Below, piece after piece: positions 46,404-58,200 of a stretch of DNA of 64,000 nucleotides. Source of the DNA: Seriola aureovittata (lineage: Eukaryota; Chordata; Actinopteri; Carangiformes; Carangidae); the NCBI RefSeq assembly GCF_021018895.1, contig NC_079365.1:20173501-20237500 (forward strand). Direction: 5' to 3'. Position 1 is the first letter of the stretch. Each line of letters starts with the position of its first letter. The notes beneath the pieces were generated by a model, which ran no database searches, was not told where the DNA came from, and was given only the letters and a program-made list of their open reading frames with translations. The position numbers and the translations under genes were made by a program.

Positions 46404-49400
46404 ATGGTAAAGTAACGTCGTACTTGTTCGTTAATCATTATAATGTGTTAAATCTAATTTTGTTGATATGTTTTTCTTCAGGCAGGGGTTTTAGCTGATG
46501 TTTTTGCGGAGGACTCTGAAAGTGAGAGAACATTTTACGGCTTTTCTGACAGTGAACTCAGCGATAAGGTGCGTTTGTTTGGCTTCAGTTAAGGCCTTCA
46601 CATCCCCAGACACAGCATAAGATACTGAAGGGATTCAATGAGGCCTTAGATTCAACTGTGCTGGACATTTAGTTCGGTTATGTCATGATTTATCGCTGTC
46701 GAATCAAGAATACATTCACTGTAATGATTTGTCATGTGTAGCTCATTCAGTGTCACTTCAATATAGCTGAGAGACTGTTTTTATTTTCTGCTATAACAAG
46801 GCGTTTTGACAGAAACAGATCAATTCTACTGTGAAAAATAATACTATCGTTTAACATTAAGAGTTGTGTCACTTGCCAAATGAGAAATCACCTCTGTTTA
46901 TATCCAGCAGAATTCAAATTTTGAAGATGAAGCCCAGAGTGACCTTTCCACTGAGAAGCAGAAAGCCACATCTAAGTCCTCTGCTGGCCCCCGGCCCTTC
47001 CGGCTGAGGGTGGCACTCCGCTCCACTGCCTCCACCAAGCAGTCCACTGATGAGGAGGCAGAAGAGGAAGGAAAGAGGACAGAAAAGAGAGGGGCGAAGA
47101 AGTCAGGAAAGACCAGTCAGAGACGTGTTAGATTTGAAGATGTGGAGGCAGCCGTGGCTCGGCCATCTCCTTCTGAAGAGCGGGGATCTGATTCAACAGA
47201 GGATGTGTCAGATTCTTTCTTGTCTAAGAGAGAGCAGAACATCAAGGCCAACAAAGCAATGGTAAACCAGCAACACAGAAGCACTTACAGTATAGTTGTA
47301 TTTGTAAACTGGAATGCCCAACAAGCGCCCTAGAATAAAGTTCAGGGACTTGTGATATTGGCGTCATGCAAAAACTACTTTTAGTCAAGTTCAAGTGCTG
47401 TTAAATTTGCCCTTCCACAGTGAGTCAAGATGTTTGTCATCTGCCATGTCTCTAATGCTTTTTATCTTCACTGTTTTCTGACAGCTGGCTCAGCTGATGG
47501 CAGACCTGCAGAAAATGCCAGGAGGTGCAGGGTTTCTGAAGAAACAAGCAGGCAAACAGAAGACAAAGGAGAAAAGCTCTGTGAGTAGATGGTGATGGAA
47601 AAACAGGCAACTGGTAATATTTAAAATGATGAGAAGTGAACATAAATGTTTAACATCCCACCCCACATTTTGATGAAAGTCTCCACTAAACAAAAGGTGA
47701 TTCGACATACTCAGCTAGTGGCCAAAATCTTTTTTCTTTCTCTTCATGAGTCGGTCAGTAAAGCCCTCAATATCAGTATTTCTTTGCAGACCAATGCACT
47801 CTAGTGATTTTATTCAACCTCACCTACAGCGTCCACCACGCTCTGGTGCAGCTGGAGGAGAGTCCAGGAGGAACCCAGAGCGGGTGTCCCGCAGACAGAC
47901 CCGCTCGATGGGGGGATGTGAGGATCCTTCAGCCCCCAAGGAAGAAGAACTTGAGATCAGCTTGGAGGAGCTGCTGGAGGTCAGTTCTGTCATTTGTCAT
48001 GGACAAGGTGGAAATATTAAGAAAAGTACTGGGAGCATCTACAGTTCTTTGTTTATTCATATCTTACGTGTTTGCTCAACAAATTATGCATTTAACTTTT
48101 CTTCTTAGAAATGTAAACATGTTTCTTTATGAAACTACAATAAGAATTCGACACCTATTTTTCTCATCCATTTTGTATTTGTTTTATCTAATGTATAATG
48201 AGAAATAACCACATGTTAGTCTTGTGTAGGTCTGTATTTAGCTGATTATATTTTGTCAATTCCTGTGTGAAACTTCAAGCTAAACAGATCATTATTTTCA
48301 CCTGTGTGTTCCAGGTACGCCGAGCGCCACAGCGCCGTGGCACCCCACGGCCTAAACAGTGCAAACCTCATTTTATCCGTCCTGTTGATGACATCACAGA
48401 GGATGAGCTCCAGCTCGTCGCAGACAACATGACTGATAAAGTCTACAACAGTGTCACAGTGAGTTCACAGCCAGACTCTACCTGCGGCCAGTGAGATATA
48501 AGGGAATTGCACAGTATACTGAGAGATTTATGCCAGTATCTGGTTAGTTTCTTGCCAGATCAATTATCCCAGGGACCACTAACAAAACCCCAGTGGCAGC
48601 TTTAGGGAAAAAGGTTGACAAGTGTTTAAAATGTAATAAAACCGTCAGTGTACCTGTGCACCACCTTCGTTGTTGATGGTTCTTTGTGTATTTTCAGGGC
48701 TCCACATGTCATCAGTGCCGTCAGAAGACTGTTGACACCAAGACTTGCTGCCGTAGTGAGGAATGTCGTGGGATTCAGGGTCAGTTCTGTGGGCCGTGCC
48801 TGAGGAACAGATACGGAGAGGACGTCAGGAAGGCACTGCTCGATCCGGTCAATCTGCTAATACACCAACACACACTCTACACCTGTATGTTAGTGCTGAG
48901 ATTGACACATTAAAAAAAAGGCTATGTAGAGAGATTTTGGGGGCATCATTGTTTGTTTTCAGTCATTCTTGGACCGGTATGATTGTGAAAAAGGTAGTGA
49001 ACTACATTTTCCTCTGTACTGAAAAGGTCGTAGATTTAATTTGGTTTAATCATTTGATCGTGTTTTGTTTTTTTTCAGGAGTGGAAGTGCCCTCCCTGTC
49101 GAGGCATCTGCAACTGCAGCTTCTGCCGCCAGCGTGACGGCCGCTGCCCAACTGGCATCCTGTTCCCCTTGGCCCAATACCATGGCTTCTCTGATGTCCA
49201 CTCCTACCTCAGCAGGTGGAGTACTGCCCCATAAGACCATATTTGATAAATTAAGGTGTTCTCAAATGGCTGACTACTTACAGGGACACAGAATTTAAGT
49301 AATCCTTTTTTCTTACATCAGAAAATGATATGCAAGTGCATAAGGAGACACTCCAGCGAAGTTGTCTAGGTTGGGTCATTCAGACCAGGAATTTGACTTA

Positions 49401-49543
49401 TTAAGCTGTATCAAAAGCCTAGTTATTATTCAGCTTAACTCAAGTGTGTTAGAAACAGACAAAATTCCTAAAATTTATTATTTCTCTCTTACAGCCTCCG
49501 GAACAAACTGAAGAGTGAGGATGATGATGATGTGGAGATGTGA
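46404..49543 (+). CDS. cdca7: CDCA7-family zinc-finger protein (cell division cycle associated 7-like)
   Basis: A nuclear protein; family members bind chromatin through a C-terminal 4-CXXC-type zinc finger and recruit the HELLS remodeller in DNA-methylation maintenance. Coding exons: 46404-46406 (ATG only), 46482-46568, 46911-47261, 47485-47580, 47830-47979, 48315-48458, 48698-48847, 49079-49215 and 49495-49543, 388 aa. The N-terminus ([19 protein letters not shown]) resembles the acidic motif of CDCA7[19 protein letters not shown] follows mid-protein. The C-terminal domain (about 278-375) has [48 protein letters not shown] and AQYHGF. It ends in an acidic EDDDDVEM. All the zinc-ligand cysteines seen in the family appear present. 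Whether it is the CDCA7, CDCA7L or a third lineage cannot be settled by eye. Poly(A) signal at 49646-49651. Confidence 0.92.
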
Positions 49544-49645
49544 TTTCAACACTGGGGGGAGCAATTGTTCAAACTGTTATGTTCTCTGTGTTAAAGTTTC
49601 TGTTTTCAGTTATTGTCAAACATATACAACCTGTGATTTTAAATC

Positions 49646-49651
49646 AATAAA
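49646..49651 (+). terminator. cdca7: Poly(A) signal of the CDCA7-family gene
   Basis: AATAAA about 100 bases after the stop codon, followed by a T-rich tract, as in a typical cleavage region. Confidence 0.7.
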
Positions 49652-49998
49652 GTTTTTTTTTTTTTTGGTCATCTAATTGTTCTGTCAGATTGAGGCACAA
49701 GTTTGTAAAGAAATGAGACAAAGTATATTCATAATTTTAATCCAGCTGTTGGCATTTGCAGTAGTTGTTTACACACAATATAAAATCCCTTATTTAAAAC
49801 GGGGTAAAAAGAAAAGTAAGAGCACTTGTTGTTTGAACTTACTCTAAAGAGAGTTTCAAAGGAAAGTTTTTAAACACTTTACACATGTTACAAATGAATT
49901 ATGTAAAATTAAGCAGAATACTGAAGCAAAGAAAATAATAGTGAGAAAGAGCTGTTCAGAAAAACTGATGTAACCACTAAGTCACCTTTTGCAACTTA

Positions 49999-50004
49999 TT
50001 TATT
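49999..50004 (-). terminator. sp1: Candidate poly(A) signal of sp1
   Basis: AATAAA on the minus strand, about 1.45 kb past the sp1 stop codon. More distal hexamers are possible before the converging 3' end at 49.65 kb. Confidence 0.35.
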
Positions 50005-51452
50005 TAAACAACAAAGGGATGTGTGTCCGAGGTTTGCCTCAAGCTGGATCTTTTCCAGTTAGAACTTTAACATATGCATATCAAGAGTAAAAATTATTAG
50101 AAAGTCCATGGACCAAAGAAGGATTTCCTAGTTTTTCTTATAAAATGAGTATGAACCTTTGGTTTTGAGCTTACAAGTTTATGCTGTCAGGACATAACAA
50201 AATAATTCACTCTGACCAGATATGACTAAACAAATAGTTTTCCGCAGAAAGAAAATAGAAACCAACATGACTGCAAGGCAAAGTCTCAGAAGATAAGCAT
50301 ACCACAGAGGAAGTAGTACTGGGAAGATCTGGACTGTATAGAAAACATTCTATGACAGAGAGGCTCTTAAGTTTACACATTTCATCTACATATATATATA
50401 AAAGTAATAACATAAGATTAAGATTGATTGTGCATGAGAGGTTCATACAACTGAAAGGCATTCTCTTGCAATCATGTAAGATGATCCTGCCTATGCTAAG
50501 TATATCTGTAGCCTTTACATTACCAAAAATATATATATATACATAAAAAAAAAAATCAAAAAGGTTTTTGCTATGATAAACATATCAAAGCATGATGGCT
50601 TGAATGTGTGTACCTACATAAGAGGTTAAAGAGTTATTCTCAGGATTTCAGTGCTCCGACACCTACATCCTCACATTGATTAGTGCTTCTGGCTCTGACC
50701 TGGTCGTGACCTCATGTATTTCAGCCCTCTTCTAAACGGTCCACCCTAAAACACGCTGCATATTATTCCTACGATACTGAGATTGCTAGTTTGTGAACAC
50801 ATCTAGTTCTCCCAAAACAGAAATCTGAGAAACGTATATTTGCTGCTCCAGATCGTTACATTTTCAGTTTTAGGGGGGAACTGAGCATTAAGGGCTGATG
50901 TGGGCCAATCAGCCTGAGGGGTGTGACACAGCAGCCCAGTTTGAGAGGGCAGTAAACACCTGAGGTGAAGAGGGACAAGTAGCGAAGCTCACAGCCTTGG
51001 ACACAAGTGTGAGAGTCGGATTTAGTAGTGTCATCTCTTTACTGGTAGAGAGAATATTACTAGCTACCAATTCAACATCAACTGTGCTGGTCTGTGTTTT
51101 ATTGCAGTCCCATCAAGTAAGATTGGGTCTTTGTGTGGGACAAATGTTAGTGTAGTTTGATTTCCATTCAGGGGAAATAAGATTTCATGATGACTTCTCT
51201 AATCTAACATTTTAATCCAACTCATCCACCCTCTGACCCTTAAATGCCACAGGTATCTCTTAATACAAAATAGAAATCATATTCCTGCCTCAGTTTTCAA
51301 ATTTAATAGCATCTGTTTTGTTGCATCTGTGGCCACCTCTCCAGTCTTAAGTGTTTGAGAGGTTCTGCTTCTGCAGTCAGATGTGCCCTTTTTAACCCCA
51401 AATGTCCGAATGCAACATCCATCAAGGCCATCTTCCTGCTCCTCCACCGTCC
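50005..51452 (-). other. sp1: 3' UTR of sp1
   Basis: No acceptor-flanked open frame or repeat family is recognised between the sp1 stop (51453-51455) and the candidate poly(A) signal. It is AT-rich with a short (TA)n run near 50388-50398. Confidence 0.55.
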
Positions 51453-54400
51453 TTAATAGCTGTTGCCGTTCATCTGGTGAAGGTCCACCTGCATCATGTT
51501 GATCCCACTGCTGGCTAATCGAGCTATGCTCTCTGCAGATAAGGTTTCCATGGTGACGATGGTGTGCTGGTCATTGGCCGACACTGCCCCAGTGCCGGCT
51601 TCTGTTCCCGCCGCAGGGGAGGTGGCGTCGGTCGAGACTGTGGTGGTACTGCTGGTGGTGGCGGCTGCTGCTTTCTTGTTCAAATGGGTCTTGATGTGCT
51701 TTGAGAGGTGATCGCTGCGCATGAAGCGTTTGGGACACTCTGGGCAAACAAATTTTTTCTCACCTGAAAAGGGGGGAGTAATAAAAATGTCAGTAAAACA
51801 GCTGCTGCTGGCACTCATTCAGACTATGACTGGCTGCACTGTTAAAAGTGTCCATTTATGAAGAATTAATGCACTGTACTGAAATAAAGAATAATATTTA
51901 AGACATTAAGATTCAAGATTATTAATCATGGTAAAAAAAATAAATAAATAAAAAAAAAGATTCCCTCATGATGAAATATGGCTGTCACAGGTTGACTTGG
52001 GCACACAGGCTTATCCTTCACTCTTAAATCCCAGTTGTTACTAATAACATGAATGATGGCTCTGTTCTATTCAACTCCCCCAGTTAGCAATGACAGTGCG
52101 AACATGAGCCAACATGCACAACACCAGAACCTTAAAAATCAGTTTTTAAAAATACATCTTGAACTTTGTCCTCAAAGTCCTCATGTGTACCTGTGTGTGT
52201 CCGCTTATGGCGCTGAAGCTCATCTGAACGGGTGAATCGTTTGCCACAGAATGCCCAGCCACAGACGAATGGTCGCTCTCCTGTGTGCCAGCGTAGATGG
52301 GCCCTCAGGTGAGATGTCTTGCCGTAGATCTTACCACAGCCAGTGATGTGACAAATGTGCTGCTTCTTTTTAGTTGGGTCACTGTTTGATGTAAAAACCA
52401 TACATATGAGTTAGAGTGACAATGATCTTGTGCGAGATATTCAGAGGCTTCTCTGTGAGGAGACTGTGTACAATCAGGAAAAATTTAAATGTTGTGTTGT
52501 TCTGGTAATTATGTCAAAAGGAAAATAACACATTCCTCATTGAGATTCTCTAAAGAAAAACTAAGGTCAATATAAACTCTGCTTTTATTTTTGTAGCTCT
52601 GGACAGCAGTTCTAATAAACCGTTCTTTTCCTTCATGTATTAACATTAATCACAAAGCTCTTTAAAGACAATGAGTTAAGAATATCAGAATGACATGATA
52701 AAAGAAGTTACATTGTGAAAAATAATATGGTTCAGTGACATACCGTCCTTCTCCATCCTTGCAGAACGGGCAGGTACAGGCTTCCCTCCGGTTACGTCGT
52801 CCTTGAGGTGGTGGGCTTATATCCTCATCATCCATGGCTGTGCTATCATCCAAACTTTCTCCACCCGTCTGTAACCCCTGCTCTCCTGCAGTGACGGAAC
52901 AAGAAAAATTGAAGTACAAGATTATTAATACAATGGTACGAGATCGATTTGGTTTATAGACATTTCATTTATTAAGTTCATGAACACGCTCCAACTATTA
53001 TATTCATCTAATTTTTCAGCAATCTTTTCTGTAGGAAGATACACAGGAGATTACAGCTTGCCAGTATTTTAGAACCTATTAAAATGTCAAACATTCAGAC
53101 GCTTAAATGACCTGAAATTTGTGCTTTTATTAACAGCAGAGGCTCCAAAAGGCTAAACCAGTTACACCTACAGTGGGTCTTAAAGTCTGAGATTTTTGGA
53201 CCCCCTTCCCTGCCACAACTGTGTGTTACCTGCTGCCTGCAAATAAAAGATCTAGGTAATTTCTGATAAGATCTGCTTTAAGTCATTTCCAGTGAGATGC
53301 TTCAGAATCAGACAACAATACTAAATCCAGGGAGCAGTGAAAGTACAGGTAATATGTACTCTAAGCAACACTTGAATGTACAGTTAAATACCAGTTGACC
53401 TGAGCTCTCACGGTTTTAAATACTATGATAAAATAAATGTTAGTGTAACGTCAGTATTGACACGTTCAGTTCTGCTGAAGCCTAAATAAAGCCTTCTGCA
53501 TATGTAGCAGAAGCACATTATTTCATAACCGTGACAAGCCCAATTACTCATCACAAATGTTAGTATTTGATAAAAAAATAGACTAACAAGCATATGAATA
53601 GGATGGGAGGGACTGCCAGTAACTTAATTCAAGGAGGGTTTGGTCATGATAGAGCTTCCTATAAGACAAGTTACACATACTATGACAAAGAAGCTGTGGC
53701 CAACTCACAAATACATCACTGTAATGTGACCATAATCTGATGATATGCAGTTTTACCAAGAAAAGAAATAAAAAGAGAAAAAATTTAAACATGAACACAA
53801 ACCCTCCGGGCCAGCTGAACTGGTTAAACCAGTATTGTGCACTTCACACAAAGAGCAAAAGAGATCAAATCCAGAGATACAAGATAGTTTGCATTTCAAA
53901 GCAAACACTAGGGAGAAAACAAACAGCTAGTAAACCTAATTTTCAAGACTTTAAAATAATTAAAATATTTACTCAGTCCAACTGCCAGTGATTTAACTGC
54001 TTCTACAAATACTGTGTACTACAATAGCTGAAATTAACTGTATTGTCTACAATAACAAAAAACTAGCCATAATTAAAGGTTCAGGTCCAGGCCAAAATAA
54101 AATGGAAAGAACATTTCTGAAGAGTAATGACTACAAAAGTCCAATAACCATTTAGTACAAACAAAACTGTTTTTTTGCACATGGGGCAACTGGGTTTCCC
54201 TGAGTCACAAACTATACTATATTAATTATACTATATTTCAATATAGATTCACATTTGCAAATTAGTATGTATACATAATAACACTGAGTAGAAATTATTC
54301 CTCAACAACAGGCTACTGACTGACCTGTTGCGATGGTAATGGGAACACCCTGCAGCTGGTGCATCTGTAGGCCGGCGCTTCCAAGCGTGTTCAGATTTAT

Positions 54401-57400
54401 GGTCTGGATGCCTGGGATCTGCACTGTGTTGACAGATACTCCTCCAGCTGCAGCAGCTCCCTGAGCCTGACTGAGTTGGGGGAGAGGCTGTACTGGGGCC
54501 AATGTGATCTGTGCTCCTGTCGGATTCTGGATCTGAATGGTCTGCCAGCTCACTTGGCCATTAGGGCCTACAGTACGCAGGAGGATGGGGCCTGTGTTTG
54601 GCATAATTTGAAGATTTTGAAGCCCTTCCTGGCTGAGCGTTGGAGTCGCAAATACCTGACCGCCTGCGGTCGTGACAGTCCCAGCCTGGATGGTCTGGAG
54701 GGGTGTTCCACCTTGGATAACATGCTGAGGCTGCAGAAGGATTTGCTGTGGCTGCTGCCCATCTCTGTTGTCTGGTTGTATTGGGACACCCAGAGAAGAT
54801 GCTGTGTTCTGCTGAAATGTCCCTGTCACTGCTCCATTGCTGTTCTGCGTTTGGGTCATTCCGTAAGAAGAGGAGGTCTGCGTGGTAACAGTGGATGCAC
54901 TTGTCATGTAACTGTTGGAAGACACTGGCTGTTGCGAATGCTGTTGTATAAGCTGATTTCCCCCTGTATCCCCTCCCCCATTTGCATCCCCCCCTGTGCC
55001 ACTTGTTCCAGTACTGACAGGCAACAAAGTGATGTTTCCATTTAGTGACACAGGCATATTTGCCAGAAACTGTGGCTGGTTTTGTAACACGCCATTTCCT
55101 AAGCTTATATTTTGTATGGGGATGGCTCCCTGAAGGAGACTGGGCATTGTTATGATGTTTCCTGCTGCACCAGCTCTGTTGGTTGCGGCTAAGATCTGCT
55201 GGCCATTAGGAGAGGACACAATCTGAAACTGTTGCCCTGGTCCTGCTGCAGCAGGTACAGCAGATTCCTGCTGAGTATGTGCGAACTGCAGTGGCTGGCC
55301 ATCTACTGTCTGAAACTGGGGAATAACCTGGTACTGAATATTGGGCACCATACCTGATATGGTGGTAAGCACCTGCTGACCCTGCATTGATGGAGCCTGA
55401 GCTACCACATATTGCTGTGGCTGCTGCTGCTGTCCCTGAGTGCTTACAACAGCTGCTGATGGTGACAGCACCTGTCTGCTCTTGCCTAGGTCTCCTCCTG
55501 TCATCACCCCTAAAGTGTCGGTGGTGACTGTGTTAGTGCCTGAGGATGCTTGAACGCTGAGAGGGATAACCTGCCAGCCGTTGGCACTGGAGGTGAAAAC
55601 ACCCTGGTTTAGGTCCAGCTGTTGCTGGTTTTGTTGTTCTGTAGGTGAATCATTCTCTCCTGGAGTGTCGATTCGACTGCAAGTGGCTGCCAACAAGGCG
55701 AGAGGAGATGGCTGCTGTGAGTCCTAGAAATACCATAAATGAAAAGAGAATAGAGAGAATTTATAAAGTAAAAATAAAATCTATCATACATGTTAATGCT
55801 TCAGGTTGGGACAAAATGTATAAATGGCTGTCAAATAGTCCACTCATATTTTTAACAATTTCAAACTTACTGACACAGTTCAAACTTTTACACTCAAGGA
55901 AATAATAATAGAAACAGCTAAATAGAACATAATTGTTATATTGTTATAATTGATAATGACACAAGTGATAAAAAAATAAAAACCAAAGACAAAGTTATAG
56001 TATAAGAGTCAACCTGATAAGACTATGAGAAGATAAGTTAAAAGACATTTTGAATATAAAATAAAAAAATGTACTTTGAAAAAATTGTATTGAAAATCAT
56101 GTGATGGATTTGGATTTAGAATAAATTGTGTGACTTGCTTTGTAAAATCTAAACATGCTTCACTGCAACGCTCTGAAACTCCATTCAAAATATTAAACCG
56201 AGTTCTGTTTTGTCATGCAGGTCTCTTTGCAGCACTTTACATGTAGTGGGCTGCAGCGTGAAGTCCTGGGGGGAAGCCGGGTGGGAGAGTATGGGAGGGA
56301 CCGCATTTTTTCCGGAGCAGCGGCGGGCTCGACTTCCCCTCCCCCCAAACCCACCCATCTCCCTCCCACACTTTTATTTTGCCCTATAAACTGACACACT
56401 CCTCTAGCCACCCCCTCCAAGGCCAGCCAAATGGGCCGAGCGAAATGCACACGAAGTGCCGGGGTTTGACGGGAACACCCCGTGTGGGCGAAATTTACCT
56501 GCCCATTCCCCACCCCAGTGACATGTGCTCTGGAGAGAAAAATCAACAACCCCGTACAAGTCCCGACACAGATGAGTTACAGACACAATCAATCAGATGG
56601 GAAATACATAGCAGGTAGAGTAAGTGTGACTGGGGAGTGTAGTTGAACGTTCACCATCTGATTTGGCAATAAAACAAGTGAATGTGTCCAGTTAACCTAC
56701 TTGAGAGTTCGTGTTTCGCTTTTGACTGAAGCCTCCACCGCTCCCCACAGCGGCCATTTCACCCTGCTGCTGATCTGCGGAGGAAGAGTTTGTAAGATCA
56801 GTCTTCAGAAAAGTAGCTGGTCACTTTGAACCAGCAGACAACAAAACCTGATTAACGCTACACCCAACAACGGGGGTAAACCCCCGCAGTTTACGCACGG
56901 CAGACCTCACAAAAAACAACAAAACCTTTTTATAGTTAATGTGCAGAAATACAGCAAAGAAATGCAAGGAAATCTATGCCACAAGTGCTCGAAGGGCCAG
57001 CTAGCCTGCTAGCTAAGCTAACATAAACTCACCACAACAAACAATGTTAAGGAAAAGTGCTAAGTATTAGCTAACGAGTTTCAGCTGCACTAACACATAC
57101 TAGTTAGCTAGCTCAAGGAAACTGGACCAAGTGAAACTGTTGTGTAAGCAGCAGTGTCATTTGGGAGCAGAAGTTACGTTAATATTCACCAGCTAGCCAG
57201 CTTTACTTGACTGGCTAAATGTTGTTAGCTAAATACCGACAATTAGCAGTTAAGTAGTTGGTACTTTTAAACTGCTTCAGACGCTAGCTAGAAAACAATA
57301 AAACATCATTTTCACAACAGTGAGCACACTTAAAACACTGTACTCTGATTTAACTTCGAACTGTTAACTTTAAGTCTGGTTCACATCACGCCGCTAAGTT

Positions 57401-57423
57401 TAAAAAGTTCACTTACTGCTCAT
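51453..57423 (-). CDS. sp1: Transcription factor Sp1
   Basis: A GC-box-binding activator. Coding exons: 57417-57423 (7 nt: MS plus one base), 56701-56774, 54325-55723, 52744-52885, 52191-52381 and 51453-51763, 707 aa. The start is [34 protein letters not shown] opens the large exon, which encodes the Gln/Ser/Thr-rich activation domains ([20 protein letters not shown] and [18 protein letters not shown] are family signatures). A Buttonhead box CTCPFC (about 530-535) precedes three C2H2 fingers from about residue 549, with recognition-helix segments [16 protein letters not shown] and RSDHLSKH identical to the SP1/3/4 pattern. The C-terminus ([15 protein letters not shown]) is Sp1-type. Its place beside amhr2 supports sp1 rather than sp3 or sp4. 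Confidence 0.96.
52035..52135. repeat. Dispersed repeat in sp1 intron
   Basis: 'gttactaataacatgaatga', 'ggctctgttct' and 'aacatgagccaacatg' match the repeat blocks at 35870-36150 and 38870-39130. It ends just before the zinc-finger exon boundary at 52191. Confidence 0.6.
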
Positions 57424-58200
57424 AATTTGAAGACGGGAGGAGTTTCTCTGCTCTTTTCTCGGGTTGACAACTTTTCACAACTTCACACTAACTTGACGGG
57501 CCGCCCGCTATGAAGGAGAAAAACACGGGTGCGCTCGATTAAAACACTCGTGCAGCCCAGCCCCAGCCTACCTGTCCTGAGCACGATCATGGACCAACAC
57601 ATTTTCCAATTCAGTCTAATTCAATTTCAAACGTAAAACTTGTGGGTTGGCAAAATAATTTTGTCTCACTCACTAGATTCTGTCTCTCTCAAGCGCAAAT
57701 GTCTTCAAATGTTCGATCAATAGTCTGACCACCAATCCAAACCCCAGATATTCACTTTGCGGTTGTGTGTTTTAAAGTCAAACATCAAATTCTTGCATTT
57801 GAAAGGTGAAAAAGGCAAATTTATATTGATAGTTTTGATTAAAACCCACTAAGAGCATTATTTGATTATCAAAATTAATCTTTTGCCAATCGACTAAACG
57901 ATTAATTGTTTTAGTTATGACCTTTAGCCTTGAACATATTTTTATTGCGCCAGTCACATAACCTACCAGTCAAGACGGGACATTAATGTGTTGTATTTGA
58001 GATTTGACTCAATTATATAGTCTTCTGGCACCTGGTGACTGTGATATCGCACTGTCACCATAAATAAAAGAAACGCACCCCTCTGAGAGCTACTCGTGAA
58101 GGATTGCTGCTCTTCTCCAATTGAAAAGGTTGTTTCTGCCTACGAGTCTCTACCCGCCAATGTAATTGGGCCAAAGGCGGGGATTGGGGCAGGACCAAGC
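57424..58200 (-). promoter_or_regulatory. sp1: sp1 5' region with GC and CCAAT boxes
   Basis: Directly upstream of the ATG is GC-containing sequence ('gacgggccgcccgc', 57495-57508). A denser cluster (58150-58200) contains 'ccgccaatg', 'attgggcc', 'ggcgggg' and 'attgggg', that is CCAAT boxes in both orientations around a GC box. Whether this drives sp1 or an unannotated transcript is unknown. Confidence 0.35.

Noticed and set aside
47490..47708. Minus-strand open frame across the fourth exon of the CDCA7-family gene
   Set aside because: It is the complement of a real coding exon and has no homology or splice support of its own.
54476..55045. Plus-strand open frame of 189 codons within the large sp1 exon
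   Set aside because: It is antisense to the Gln/Ser-rich sp1 coding exon. Biased composition produces long complementary frames, and the product resembles nothing known.
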